Origin: a virus
Direction: 5' to 3' (one strand)
Length of the DNA stretch: 62,872 nt
IMG/VR virus record: IMGVR_UViG_3300008107_007316
Location: 1 to 62,872 of that record
This document shows positions 48,378-56,329 of the stretch, one piece after another (the first letter of the stretch is position 1; each line of letters begins with the position of its first letter). Both the position numbers and the translations under genes were made by a program. The notes under the pieces are model-generated. The model did no database searches. It had not been told where the DNA came from and saw only the letters and a program-made list of their open reading frames with translations.

Positions 48378-50252
48378 TTATCTCAATTCTCTCAAGTCGA
48401 ATGTTCTAACTCCATCAACTGTGATACGTCCGTAGAAACGGTTGTTAACCATTTTCTTAGCGTATCTTGTCATAATACCTTTGATAGGTGTGAAGTTGAA
48501 TGGGTTGTACATTGTAGGTGTCAATTGTAGAGGTACATACGGTGCGTAGATGTAACCTGTGTCTAACAATGATGTTCCTTTGTGTCCAATCAAAACTTGG
48601 TTTGGTGGGAAGTAAGGATCACGGTACACTTGGTAACGTCCTGCTAAAGTACCAACTCTTTCGATACCCATGTTATACTGATCTTGCTCAGGAGATGCGT
48701 TAGATACGTGGAAGTATTCTAAATCATCAAAGATTGCTGAAACCTCAGAAGATACAACGATCCAGTTAGCACCACCTCTCAAAGTAGATTTGTGGATTTG
48801 TGCTGACAATTGGTTGATTGCTGTAATTAAAGTTTGGTTCCAATCTTTCTGAGTGTAAGATGTAGTTTGAGAAATTCTTCTCCATCCGTTGTAGTCCCAA
48901 CGTAAGTTCCAAGCCGCTCCTTTTCTCAAGTCACGTAAGATCTCACGGTCAATCTCTGCTGCAACTTGCTCAGATAACAATGCTGTTAACTCAGCCTCAG
49001 CGTCGATGTTATGGAATGCTGCAACGTCTTGAGCTAACTCAGGAGACCATTGTGCTCTTAATTTTCTTTCAGTTACGGAAACAGTTACTGAATCCAAGTC
49101 GAAAGAAACCTCTCCGATTTTGTCTTCAAATTCCATTTCTTCGTATCTTCTAAATACCGCTACGAAAGAAGTACCAGAAGTTGCCGAGAAAATTGTTGTA
49201 CCTGTGTAACCGTCTAATGAATCAGAACTACAGTCAGCACATATTGGACAAGATAGATCAACTTCTAAGTAGATACATCCATCTGCAGAACAGATATTTT
49301 TGAATGAACCACCGTTACCATCTGTTGGCCAAGTTGTAGTTACAGTGTTACCATATTGTACGATACCTTTACCGTATTGTTGAGTAACAACTCTAAATAA
49401 CAATGGAACAGCCACGTTGTTTGAATCTTTAATAACATTACAAGGAGTTGTAGATGAAGAGAATACACTTAAATTAGTAAAGATTTTAAGGTCAGAAAGG
49501 AAAGTTTCAGAATCCATTTCGTTTCCATCAGGTCCGATTAATTTACCTGCTCCTGTATCTGCGAAACCACACATTTTAATGATTAATTTTCTTTGGTTAC
49601 CCGCTGCGATTTGAACACCACCTGCTGGTACACCACCTGCTACAGTTGCATCAACTAATGAACCACTTGACCACGCTTGAAGTGTGGTTGAAGCTGTTAC
49701 GGCTGACCAACGACCTTTAGAATAGTCAAATAATCCTGGAGGATCTAATCCTGCTTCAGCACCTTCGTAGAATAAATCATAAAGATTCTTTCCGAATGCT
49801 CCTGCATTGTCAGGATATCCTGCTCCTGGTCCTGAGTTACCTGTACCACCTGCTGTAGGTCCGTTAGGTGCTCCGATTGGTGCGTAGTGCTCATTTCCAG
49901 TACCTGCTGGATTATATCCTTGGATACGAGGTACAAAGTAAAACAATTTACCGATAGGTAAGTTCATTGCTTGTACAGATACGATATCGTTAGCCAACAA
50001 TTTAGAGAAAACTCTTCTTACGATAGGGAAAACAACTGTTTCGAACGCTCCGTTAGAACCTTCAGAAGTTGCCTCGTTAATTAAGAAAGAAGCTTGGTTT
50101 TCATATAACTGTGCTACGTTTTCTTTTAGGTGGCCTCTAAGACCTTCAAGGAATCCTAATTTATCCCATTTGTTAATAGTATCTTCTTTGATAACTTTAA
50201 GGTGTTTTAAACCGATGTTACCAACAAGACCTGATTCTAATAATGCTCCCAT
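48378..50252 (-). CDS. Major capsid protein, T4 gp23-like
   Basis: A 624-residue protein. The first 60 residues are a prohead delta-domain: LLESGLVGNIGLKHLKVIKE, then LYENQASFLINE60 followed by ATSEG, a likely gp21-type cleavage site (T4 cuts after Glu65). GAFETVVFPIVRRVFSKLLANDIVSVQAM and LPIGKLFYFVPRIQ begin the HK97-fold core. EFEDKIGEVSFDLDSVTVSV and KLRAQWSPELAQDVAAFHNI are conserved in gp23 proteins, and GRITVDGVRTFDLRELR ends the chain. An insertion with CSADGCIYLEVDLSCPICADCSS and a Gly/Asn-rich stretch make it about 100 residues longer than T4 gp23. The codon use is unlike neighbours: TTC, GAC and TTG are frequent where other genes use TTT, GAT and TTA, as in highly expressed genes. 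Confidence 0.92.
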   Translation of the reverse strand: MGALLESGLVGNIGLKHLKVIKEDTINKWDKLGFLEGLRGHLKENVAQLYENQASFLINEATSEGSNGAFETVVFPIVRRVFSKLLANDIVSVQAMNLPIGKLFYFVPRIQGYNPAGTGNEHYAPIGAPNGPTAGGTGNSGPGAGYPDNAGAFGKNLYDLFYEGAEAGLDPPGLFDYSKGRWSAVTASTTLQAWSSGSLVDATVAGGVPAGGVQIAAGNQRKLIIKMCGFADTGAGKLIGPDGNEMDSETFLSDLKIFTNLSVFSSSTTPCNVIKDSNNVAVPLLFRVVTQQYGKGIVQYGNTVTTTWPTDGNGGSFKNICSADGCIYLEVDLSCPICADCSSDSLDGYTGTTIFSATSGTSFVAVFRRYEEMEFEDKIGEVSFDLDSVTVSVTERKLRAQWSPELAQDVAAFHNIDAEAELTALLSEQVAAEIDREILRDLRKGAAWNLRWDYNGWRRISQTTSYTQKDWNQTLITAINQLSAQIHKSTLRGGANWIVVSSEVSAIFDDLEYFHVSNASPEQDQYNMGIERVGTLAGRYQVYRDPYFPPNQVLIGHKGTSLLDTGYIYAPYVPLQLTPTMYNPFNFTPIKGIMTRYAKKMVNNRFYGRITVDGVRTFDLRELR

Positions 50253-50284
50253 TTTTTTGGTTTTTTATTTTATTTGTTTATTTT

Positions 50285-51751
50285 TTATTTTATTTTTGAC
50301 ATTAAATCTTTCATTCTCAAGAATTGAGGATTTTCATACGTTTTAGATTCAATTAAATTAACTGCTGATCCAGATGTTGGTGTTTTTTCAACAGTTCTTT
50401 CAAATGATTCTGTAATCGTATTACTATCCTTACTTACCGTATCTGAAAGTTCGTCTTTTATTGATCTATACAAATTTTTAGATTCTTTAAGAGTTTCAAC
50501 ACTATCAAATCTTTTCAAGATATTAATTTTCTCTTGTTTTGTTGTTGAGTGTTCAGTAAATAAACGAGTAGCGTATGCTAAGTTTGAATTGAATACCGCA
50601 ACTTCGTTTAATTTATCTCTAAATACATTTAATGCATTTCTATACTCTTCATTTTTTTCTCTAAGAATTTGTAATTCTCTTGCGTCCACACTTTCTTTTT
50701 TAATTGCTGTATTCGCTTTTGAGTGTGCTCTTGGTTTAGGTAAACCACCTTTTCTAAAATTAGAACCATTCCCTAACGTACGAGACGCTTCTTTGGTTTC
50801 CATTTTTTTAACGGTAGTGTTTTTACCTTTTTCCATGTTTTCACCTTCTTTGTATTCAAATTTGGCTTTACCCATACCAACTCCTCTGGTTCCTTGTTTC
50901 ATTTTTGTTTTGAAACCTTGTCCTTGATTTGGTTTTTTGTCATATTTGAATTTAGACGCATTACCCATACCAACTCCTTTTGCTTTGAAATTAGATTTTG
51001 ATTCAATAACAAATTCTTCCTCTTCATCTTCTTCTAATTGAGACCAATCTGTCTCATCATCAATGTCAAGTTCAAAATCGTCATCGTCATCTTCATCATC
51101 GTCTTGTGTATGTTTTTTACGTCCCATATGATAACGTTCTTCCATTTCACCACTCATGTGTTTAGAAAATTCGTCCTCATCACCATCTTCTTCGTCTAAT
51201 ACGATTTCATAAATGGTTTCAGTAACATCCTCTTCCTCATCCATCCAAGCTTCATCAAGTTCATCGTTTTTCATCATTTCGATTTCATCTTGTTCTTGTT
51301 CGGATTCACTTAATTGGATAAAATAGTCAACATCGTTATTCTCATCAGATAAATGTATCATATCGTCTTCTTTTTTAACAATTACACCGTCTTCAGGTCC
51401 CATGGCTTTAAAAACTTTTAATACGTCTGTAGCCGATGCTCCTCTTAAATCAAGTGTATCGTCATCGTCCATTTCGTCTCCCATGTCAACGCCTAAATTT
51501 AGTTCGTCATCATCTTCGTCACCAATGTCCGCATTATCAGCATCATCATCAGATACGTCAGTATCGTCAAACTCAGCATCTACATCAATCTCCTCATCGT
51601 CATCTTGTTCGTTAAGGGACTCTTTTACTAATGATCTGATTTCTTCCTTCATTGTAGAAGCAAGTATTCCTTTTGCATTTTCGTTGATAACTTCTTCCAA
51701 ATTTTTCATTTGTAAGAAAGTATCTTCAACCAATGATTTTTCTTTGCTCAT
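50285..51751 (-). CDS. Prohead scaffold/core protein, T4 gp22-like position
   Basis: A 488-residue, extremely acidic protein located between the capsid gene and the protease, the place of the T4 scaffold gene 22. Residues 1-50 have helix-forming charges with LVKESLNEQ, an Ile/Leu-x-Glu site. Residues about 50-240 are acidic blocks (DDTDVSDDDADNADIGDEDD). Residues about 255-340 are basic repeats in which NFKAKGVGMGNASKFKYDKK is echoed by MKQGTRGVGMGKAKFEYKEG. The C-terminal 150 residues are helical with coiled-coil features (LREKNEEYRNALNVFRDKL). Scaffold proteins form the prohead core and are degraded during maturation. The call rests on composition and place, and it has a late-type element before its start. 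Confidence 0.8.
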   Translation of the reverse strand: MSKEKSLVEDTFLQMKNLEEVINENAKGILASTMKEEIRSLVKESLNEQDDDEEIDVDAEFDDTDVSDDDADNADIGDEDDDELNLGVDMGDEMDDDDTLDLRGASATDVLKVFKAMGPEDGVIVKKEDDMIHLSDENNDVDYFIQLSESEQEQDEIEMMKNDELDEAWMDEEEDVTETIYEIVLDEEDGDEDEFSKHMSGEMEERYHMGRKKHTQDDDEDDDDDFELDIDDETDWSQLEEDEEEEFVIESKSNFKAKGVGMGNASKFKYDKKPNQGQGFKTKMKQGTRGVGMGKAKFEYKEGENMEKGKNTTVKKMETKEASRTLGNGSNFRKGGLPKPRAHSKANTAIKKESVDARELQILREKNEEYRNALNVFRDKLNEVAVFNSNLAYATRLFTEHSTTKQEKINILKRFDSVETLKESKNLYRSIKDELSDTVSKDSNTITESFERTVEKTPTSGSAVNLIESKTYENPQFLRMKDLMSKIK

Positions 51752-51773
51752 TATAGTTTTGTTGTTTTTACAA

Positions 51774-51781
51774 TATAAATA
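51774..51781 (-). promoter_or_regulatory. Candidate late promoter element TATTTATA
   Basis: On the minus strand TATTTATA ends 22 bases before the scaffold ATG at 51751. Confidence 0.65.
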
Positions 51782-51821
51782 GTATCTAAATTGAAAAAAT
51801 TCACATTTTTATAACATTGAG

Positions 51822-51862
51822 ACAAAAAAAAATGGAGATATTAAAAATACCCCCATTTTATT
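51822..51862 (-). terminator. Intrinsic terminator after the DUF4494-like gene
   Basis: On the minus strand AAAATGGGGG pairs with CTCCATTTT (one mismatch) and is followed by a run of T. It ends transcription from the minus-strand genes at 51884 and beyond. Confidence 0.65.
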
Positions 51863-51883
51863 AAAATGTAATTAAATTAAAAT

Positions 51884-52099
51884 TTAGTCGATAACCTCAT
51901 CAATTTTACTTTCTGTGATTGATGTAATTCTCCAATCCATTGTGTAGTGTTCATAAACTTTGGTTACTTTTGCCTCAACATCAGTAGGGGTATAACCCAA
52001 TACTAATTTTTCCTCTCTAACTTTTCTAACCTTTCCTGATTCACTGTCTAATAAATCAGATGTGATTTTAGCCACAAAATACTTTTCTCCTTGTTCCAT
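51884..52099 (-). CDS. DUF4494-like small protein
   Basis: A 71-residue protein (MEQGEKYFVAKITSDLLDSE). The pattern Phe-x-Ala-Lys-Ile-x-x-Asp-Leu-Leu-Asp, Gly-Lys-Val-Arg-Lys-Val-Arg-Glu-Glu-Lys-Leu-Val, and Asp-Val-Glu-Ala-Lys-Val resembles the small Bacteroidota/phage family DUF4494, whose role is unknown. It is intact and sits between the scaffold and protease genes. Confidence 0.7.
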   Translation of the reverse strand: MEQGEKYFVAKITSDLLDSESGKVRKVREEKLVLGYTPTDVEAKVTKVYEHYTMDWRITSITESKIDEVID

Positions 52100-52135
52100 A
52101 ATTTTTATTTTTATTAAATCATAGAACTTATTTTT

Positions 52136-52873
52136 TTATTTGTCAAGAAATGATGTTAATTTATCCATTAAACTTTTTGTTTTTTCAACAGACGAAGATT
52201 CCATTCCGGTTGCTCTTTCAATATTCATCTTTCTATCCTCATCTAAATTTTCCTCATATTTTAAACGATCGTTTTTATCTAAGAATAAATAAGCCCCCGG
52301 TGTAGACGGAGAAGATACGAGGTCAAAACAGATTAATTCAAAATCATCTTGTACTTCATTTTGATCCCCCACTTTTTTAAGTGATCCAACACCACGAGAA
52401 GAAATACCTAATGTAACCCCTTGACGTAAATAGTTTGCCGCTAGATCTCCTTTTGTGGAAACAATGCCCCTTTCGTGAAATCCTGGGCTTGTAAGTAATT
52501 TTATTTTACCTAATAGTACAGGACCTTCCCACCACACATCAGTGATAATATGAGAAACACGATCCAAATCAATCAACGATGATTCAGGGTGATTTAATTC
52601 AGAGAGAGCGGTCCCTTTTTCAATCATCTTTTTGTAGTTTTCCGACTCTCTCTTTAATATCTTTTCAGGATAAACTCTACCATTTCTATTTGGGGTATCA
52701 TATTTTTGTAATACCGCATAAAACTCAAATGGTTTAGAGTGGTCAAGCATATTTCTTGACTCTTTTATAATATCTAAATTACGACCCTCATTAGGATTAA
52801 CATATCCTGCATCGTATTCAATAAGAATTCCCTTACCCGAATCTTGGGGTCCTAAAATTTTATAACCGCTCAT
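52136..52873 (-). CDS. Prohead maturation protease, T4 gp21-like
   Basis: A 245-residue serine protease of the phage prohead family. FEFYAVLQKYDTPNRNGRVY begins the fold. ALSELNHPESS places the catalytic His at 95, and GVTLGISSRGVGS places the nucleophile serine at 158 or 159. ELICFDLVSSPSTPGAYLF is the conserved loop following it. The enzyme removes scaffold and trims the capsid and internal proteins at (Ile/Leu)-x-Glu sites before DNA packaging. The C-terminal 45 residues are a charged tail (ENLDEDRKMNIERATGMESS) that may be removed by self-cleavage. The gene stands between the scaffold-side small gene and the 52895 gene, with a promoter element of its own. Confidence 0.9.
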   Translation of the reverse strand: MSGYKILGPQDSGKGILIEYDAGYVNPNEGRNLDIIKESRNMLDHSKPFEFYAVLQKYDTPNRNGRVYPEKILKRESENYKKMIEKGTALSELNHPESSLIDLDRVSHIITDVWWEGPVLLGKIKLLTSPGFHERGIVSTKGDLAANYLRQGVTLGISSRGVGSLKKVGDQNEVQDDFELICFDLVSSPSTPGAYLFLDKNDRLKYEENLDEDRKMNIERATGMESSSVEKTKSLMDKLTSFLDK

Positions 52874-52886
52874 AGTATTTTTTTAT

Positions 52887-52894
52887 TATAAATA
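52887..52894 (-). promoter_or_regulatory. Candidate late promoter element TATTTATA
   Basis: On the minus strand TATTTATA ends 13 bases before the protease ATG at 52873 and abuts the stop of the gene upstream at 52895. Confidence 0.65.
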
Positions 52895-53362
52895 CTAAAC
52901 TTTTTCGGTTTTTACTTTAATTGGTTTAACATTCCCGTTTTTTGTTAAGTAAAATTTAAAATTATCGTTCTTATGTAATACGTCATTATATAATCCCTTA
53001 ACAATTTCTTTTAATTTACGTTTAAGTTTTAAATCTTTGAAATCCACCTCATCAATAAGATAAAGATTGATTTCTAAATTCATAAATGATTTCTTTTTTA
53101 ATGCTAATCCGCTTGTTCTTAAATCCATATCTACGATGAATTTTTCATCAAACATTTGTTTATCTATGTTATTGAATATTGAGTGTTTAATTGATCGGTT
53201 CATATTTAATACAACCCTTGTCCAATTTTCCACATCTTTTTTTGGTTCTACCCAAGTTTGGAGGTTCAAGTACAATGACTTGAAATTTTTTGAATCTACT
53301 GTTCCATAGGTTATTTTTGAGTTTCTAAATCCACTCAGTTTTGAGGTTTTCCCTTTTTTCAT
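52895..53362 (-). CDS. Hypothetical phage protein
   Basis: A 155-residue protein, basic overall (MKKGKTSKLSGFRNSKITYG), with ENWTRVVLNMNRSIKHSIFN and a central alternating pattern SFMNLEINLYLIDEVDFKDL that suggests a beta sheet, then a charged helical end. It resembles conserved small proteins near the protease genes of related environmental phages, but no name applies. It could be a head-associated factor. It is divergent from the bS21 gene, with 91 bases between their starts. Confidence 0.6.
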   Translation of the reverse strand: MKKGKTSKLSGFRNSKITYGTVDSKNFKSLYLNLQTWVEPKKDVENWTRVVLNMNRSIKHSIFNNIDKQMFDEKFIVDMDLRTSGLALKKKSFMNLEINLYLIDEVDFKDLKLKRKLKEIVKGLYNDVLHKNDNFKFYLTKNGNVKPIKVKTEKV

Positions 53363-53405
53363 TTGATATTTTCATAATACAATGTTTATTTTATTGAAAA
53401 ATAGT

Positions 53406-53413
53406 TAATTTTG
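53406..53413 (+). promoter_or_regulatory. Possible host-type promoter element TAATTTTG before bS21
   Basis: TAATTTTG fits TAnnTTTG and lies 40 bases before the bS21 ATG. A -33 element is not convincing, so this is a weak candidate. Confidence 0.35.
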
Positions 53414-53453
53414 TGATATATATCAAATATAAAATAAAATATTAAAACATAAT

Positions 53454-53642
53454 ATGCTAATAGTACACGTAACAAAAAATGGGGGGATCGAGAGAGCTCT
53501 CAAAGAATTAAAAAGTAAGGTAATCAAAACGAGACAAAACTCTCATTTAAATGATAGAAAAGAGTTTGTTAAAAAGTCAGTTAAAAATAGAGAAATCCTT
53601 AATAAAGCTATTTATCGTCAAAAAATTAAAAGTAACGATTAA
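53454..53642 (+). CDS. rpsU: Ribosomal protein bS21, phage-encoded
   Basis: A 62-residue protein that matches bS21 along its whole length: LIVHVTKNGGIERALKELKS, then VIKTRQNSHLNDRKEFVKKS and VKNREILNKAIYRQK, with the usual basic residues and the start Met-Leu-Ile-Val. bS21 sits on the 30S subunit near the 3' end of 16S rRNA and the anti-Shine-Dalgarno. In Flavobacteriia, bS21 together with bS18 and bS6 is reported to cover the anti-Shine-Dalgarno. A phage copy may replace the host's protein and favour phage mRNAs. The gene has no Shine-Dalgarno, consistent with its neighbours. Its stop overlaps the end of the convergent gene by four bases. Confidence 0.9.
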   Translation: MLIVHVTKNGGIERALKELKSKVIKTRQNSHLNDRKEFVKKSVKNREILNKAIYRQKIKSND

Positions 53643-54355
53643 AGATTATTATTTAATTCTTGTAGTTTTAAATACCCCAACTTATCAAATGATTCTTGAT
53701 TAATTTTTTCAATTGTTTCGTTGATTGTTTTTTCTACTTCTTTATCTTGCTCTTTTTCTTGGATTTTCTCTAATTTAGAGATTACGCTCTCTTTTAAAGA
53801 ATTATATTTTTCTATTAACTCATCTTCTTTAGATGATAATAAAGTTTTTAATTTTTTTTGGTCTGATTCGTTAAGATTACTTATGTAACTACTAATTGTT
53901 TTATTTGCAATGTTAACCATAGTTTTTAATGGGACCGCAACAACTTCTTTGTTCTCTTTAGGTAGTTTTGTAATTGTTTCTAAAATTGTTTTTTTACTTG
54001 TAATTTTTTCTTCTAATTTTGTTATACCTGTAGAAAACAAATCATCGACAACATCATATTCGTTATTATATTCACTACCTTCTAACCAAATATTTAAATT
54101 TTTTAAATCATCGGTTTTAATTTTGTTAATAATGTTTTCGTATGCGGTAATACTTTCATTAATAAATTCGTTTGCAATAGATTCGTTCAAACCTTTATTA
54201 GATGTCAATTCATCGTACAAATAGAAAAGTTTAGAAATATTTTTATTCTTTAACACCAATGAGTTAAATTTAGACATATCAGTTTTAATTGTACCATTTT
54301 TGTATGATTCAACTAATTTGTTTTCTATTTTTGATTTTAATTTACCGAATTTCAT
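53639..54355 (-). CDS. Hypothetical helical protein between bS21 and portal
   Basis: The ATG at 54355 is chosen (MKFGKLKSKIENKLVESYK). An in-frame ATG at 54379 would place the promoter-like TATTTATA inside the coding region, so the longer form is unlikely. The 238-residue protein is helical and charged throughout (EELTSNKGLNESIANEFINE-like start; later ESVISKLEKIQEKEQDKEVE), with long coiled-coil-prone stretches and no enzyme motif. In T4 the genes around 20-22 include small prohead core proteins; this could be one, which is inference from position alone. It has a late-type element of its own. Confidence 0.6.
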   Translation of the reverse strand: MKFGKLKSKIENKLVESYKNGTIKTDMSKFNSLVLKNKNISKLFYLYDELTSNKGLNESIANEFINESITAYENIINKIKTDDLKNLNIWLEGSEYNNEYDVVDDLFSTGITKLEEKITSKKTILETITKLPKENKEVVAVPLKTMVNIANKTISSYISNLNESDQKKLKTLLSSKEDELIEKYNSLKESVISKLEKIQEKEQDKEVEKTINETIEKINQESFDKLGYLKLQELNNNL

Positions 54356-54367
54356 AATCTTTTTTAT

Positions 54368-54375
54368 TATAAATA
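54368..54375 (-). promoter_or_regulatory. Candidate late promoter element TATTTATA
   Basis: On the minus strand TATTTATA ends 12 bases before the ATG at 54355 and overlaps the region just after the portal stop codon. It decides the start of the gene downstream. Confidence 0.65.
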
Positions 54376-56283
54376 TCAATCTCTTAATAATTTGCTCAAT
54401 TCACTTTCAATTGACCCTAAAGAATTTTTACCTTTTGATAAGTCAATGTACTTATCACCATAAATATCATCACTTTCAAGTAAGATATTTAAGTTATCAT
54501 TTTTCTTTCCTTCAGGTAGTGTTTCTTCTTCTTCAGGTGCTGGAGGTGCTCCCGGTGCTTCAGGTGCCCCACCTATTTCACCCCCACCTAATGGTGGTTC
54601 TGGTGCCGGTGAAGATTCTCCACCTCCACCACCAAAGTCAGGTAATGATCCTCCCCCAAATGAAGAACCTCCTCCACCTCCTCCACCTGAAGGTGCTGCC
54701 CCTCCTGCCGGTGGATTTTCTGTGGATCCTGATTTAGTTTTATATAATCTATCAACAACATCAAACATACCTGTATGTGTGATAACTGTTGCGGTATTTG
54801 CTAGTTCGGCGGCAACCGCTCTTTCTAATCTTTGTTGTTGAGTATCTAATTTAATATCTTCATCTGAGAACCCAAAAATATGTTTCTTAGCCCAAGTTGC
54901 GGATGTAGGTGCCAGTGAATTAGGTATTTCAGAAACTAAATCTTTGTATAGTAATACTTTTTCTTTCCACACATCAATCATTAATAAATCCGCTTGTTTT
55001 GATGGATTAGTTAATCCTAATGTAAAGTTTTGTAACTCATCTTCAAACCCTAAGATAAATAAGTGTATGATTGCAATTTTATTCATTTCTGAAATCATTG
55101 CTTTTTGTATTTTGTTAATAGTCCTTGCAAAACGAATGTCCTGTAGAGATAAATTTTTACCATCACCAACAACCTCTTCAAATCCTAAGTACGCTTTCGG
55201 CACACGTAATGCTGTAACCAATTTCTTTTGGATGTATTCAATGTCCGCAATTTCAGATAAATTTTGTGCTCCCGGTAATGTCTCAATTGGCATTGTTTGT
55301 GTAACATCACGTACAGGAACAAAATAATCTTGATCAACCGCCATCTGATTAAAACGTAAATCAACATTACCTGTTTTATTATCCACAACTTGATCTCTCT
55401 TAAATTTGTTTGCAACACGTTGCACATATGGTTCAACATCTTTATCGTCCATATTACCAACAAATACTTTAAACACCCTTCTCTCAGGTGCCCTTGAAGT
55501 TCTATAAATTAACATTGCATCTTCTGACAGTAATAACTGTTTCCAAATTCTTCTCGCTTTTTCTAACATTGAGGTACCATAAGGAAGTTTTCTATCGTCA
55601 CCAAGTAATCTAAAGTGAGCAACTTCCCAACTATTAAATTCCATGTCTTTTATTTTCCAGTGGAATCTTAAACCTTTTTGTTTTGGGTCCACTTCAGCAT
55701 TTATTGATTTTGCTGCCATACCACGTTCTAAACGTTCAATCTCAATGTTTGGTAATTGCATACAACCAACAACACCTTTTTCCGGATCCAATTTTAGGTA
55801 CACAAAGTTATCACCATATTTACAAGTATTTCTTGTCCACATTTGTAAGTTTGTGTTAATATCTAAAACATTATTAAATAAATCTGTTAATATACCTTTT
55901 ACTCTTTTTGATTCTGAATAAATTTGTAGAATATAACCATCTTGATTTGGTGTGGTAGATTCTTCAGCGTATATATCTAATGCAGTTGAAATCTCAGGAG
56001 TAAATTCCATTGATTCATAGTCATAAAATGCAGCCAATCTTGTTGGTTCGTAATAAACCGCCTGAGTATAAAGGTTATTCTCAATTTTAGCCCATTGTCC
56101 TGACAAATACATGGATTGTTGAGCCTGTAATTTTTCTCTTTCATACTCTTGCTTATCGGTGGTTTTGAGTAGTTCTTTTTTATCTAACGAATATGTTGGG
56201 TAATCTTGGTTCAGCAAAGAATTAGGACCAAAAGTTTTTGATAATTTTTGCCAAATTGTTAGATTTTGATTATTATTTTCCAT
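54376..56283 (-). CDS. Portal protein, T4 gp20-like
   Basis: A 635-residue protein that forms the dodecameric DNA gate of the head. Conserved gp20-type stretches are AAFYDYESMEFTPEISTALD, IYAEESTTPNQDGYILQIYS, LFNNVLDINTNLQMWTRNTC, KYGDNFVYLKLDPEKGVVGC, RMAVDQDYFVP-like FNQMAVDQDYFVPVRD, and LPGAQNLSEIADIEYIQKKL, all in order. The C-terminal 110 residues are unusual: PPAGGAAPSGGGGGGGSSFG, PDFGGGGGESSPAPEPPLGG and APEAPGAPPAPEEEE, a disordered Gly/Pro-rich extension absent from T4 gp20 (524 residues), followed by a short acidic helical end. The gene lies between the terminase side and the scaffold/protease side, as in T4. Confidence 0.92.
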   Translation of the reverse strand: MENNNQNLTIWQKLSKTFGPNSLLNQDYPTYSLDKKELLKTTDKQEYEREKLQAQQSMYLSGQWAKIENNLYTQAVYYEPTRLAAFYDYESMEFTPEISTALDIYAEESTTPNQDGYILQIYSESKRVKGILTDLFNNVLDINTNLQMWTRNTCKYGDNFVYLKLDPEKGVVGCMQLPNIEIERLERGMAAKSINAEVDPKQKGLRFHWKIKDMEFNSWEVAHFRLLGDDRKLPYGTSMLEKARRIWKQLLLSEDAMLIYRTSRAPERRVFKVFVGNMDDKDVEPYVQRVANKFKRDQVVDNKTGNVDLRFNQMAVDQDYFVPVRDVTQTMPIETLPGAQNLSEIADIEYIQKKLVTALRVPKAYLGFEEVVGDGKNLSLQDIRFARTINKIQKAMISEMNKIAIIHLFILGFEDELQNFTLGLTNPSKQADLLMIDVWKEKVLLYKDLVSEIPNSLAPTSATWAKKHIFGFSDEDIKLDTQQQRLERAVAAELANTATVITHTGMFDVVDRLYKTKSGSTENPPAGGAAPSGGGGGGGSSFGGGSLPDFGGGGGESSPAPEPPLGGGEIGGAPEAPGAPPAPEEEETLPEGKKNDNLNILLESDDIYGDKYIDLSKGKNSLGSIESELSKLLRD

Positions 56284-56303
56284 ATTAAAAAATTAAGTAT
56301 AAC

Positions 56304-56319
56304 AATAAATATATAAATA
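56304..56319 (-). promoter_or_regulatory. Double late promoter element (TATTTATA followed by TATTTATT)
   Basis: On the minus strand TATTTATA (56312-56319) is followed directly by TATTTATT (56304-56311), ending 20 bases before the portal ATG. A tandem copy occurs nowhere else in the window. Confidence 0.65.
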
Positions 56320-56329
56320 GTTTAATAAC

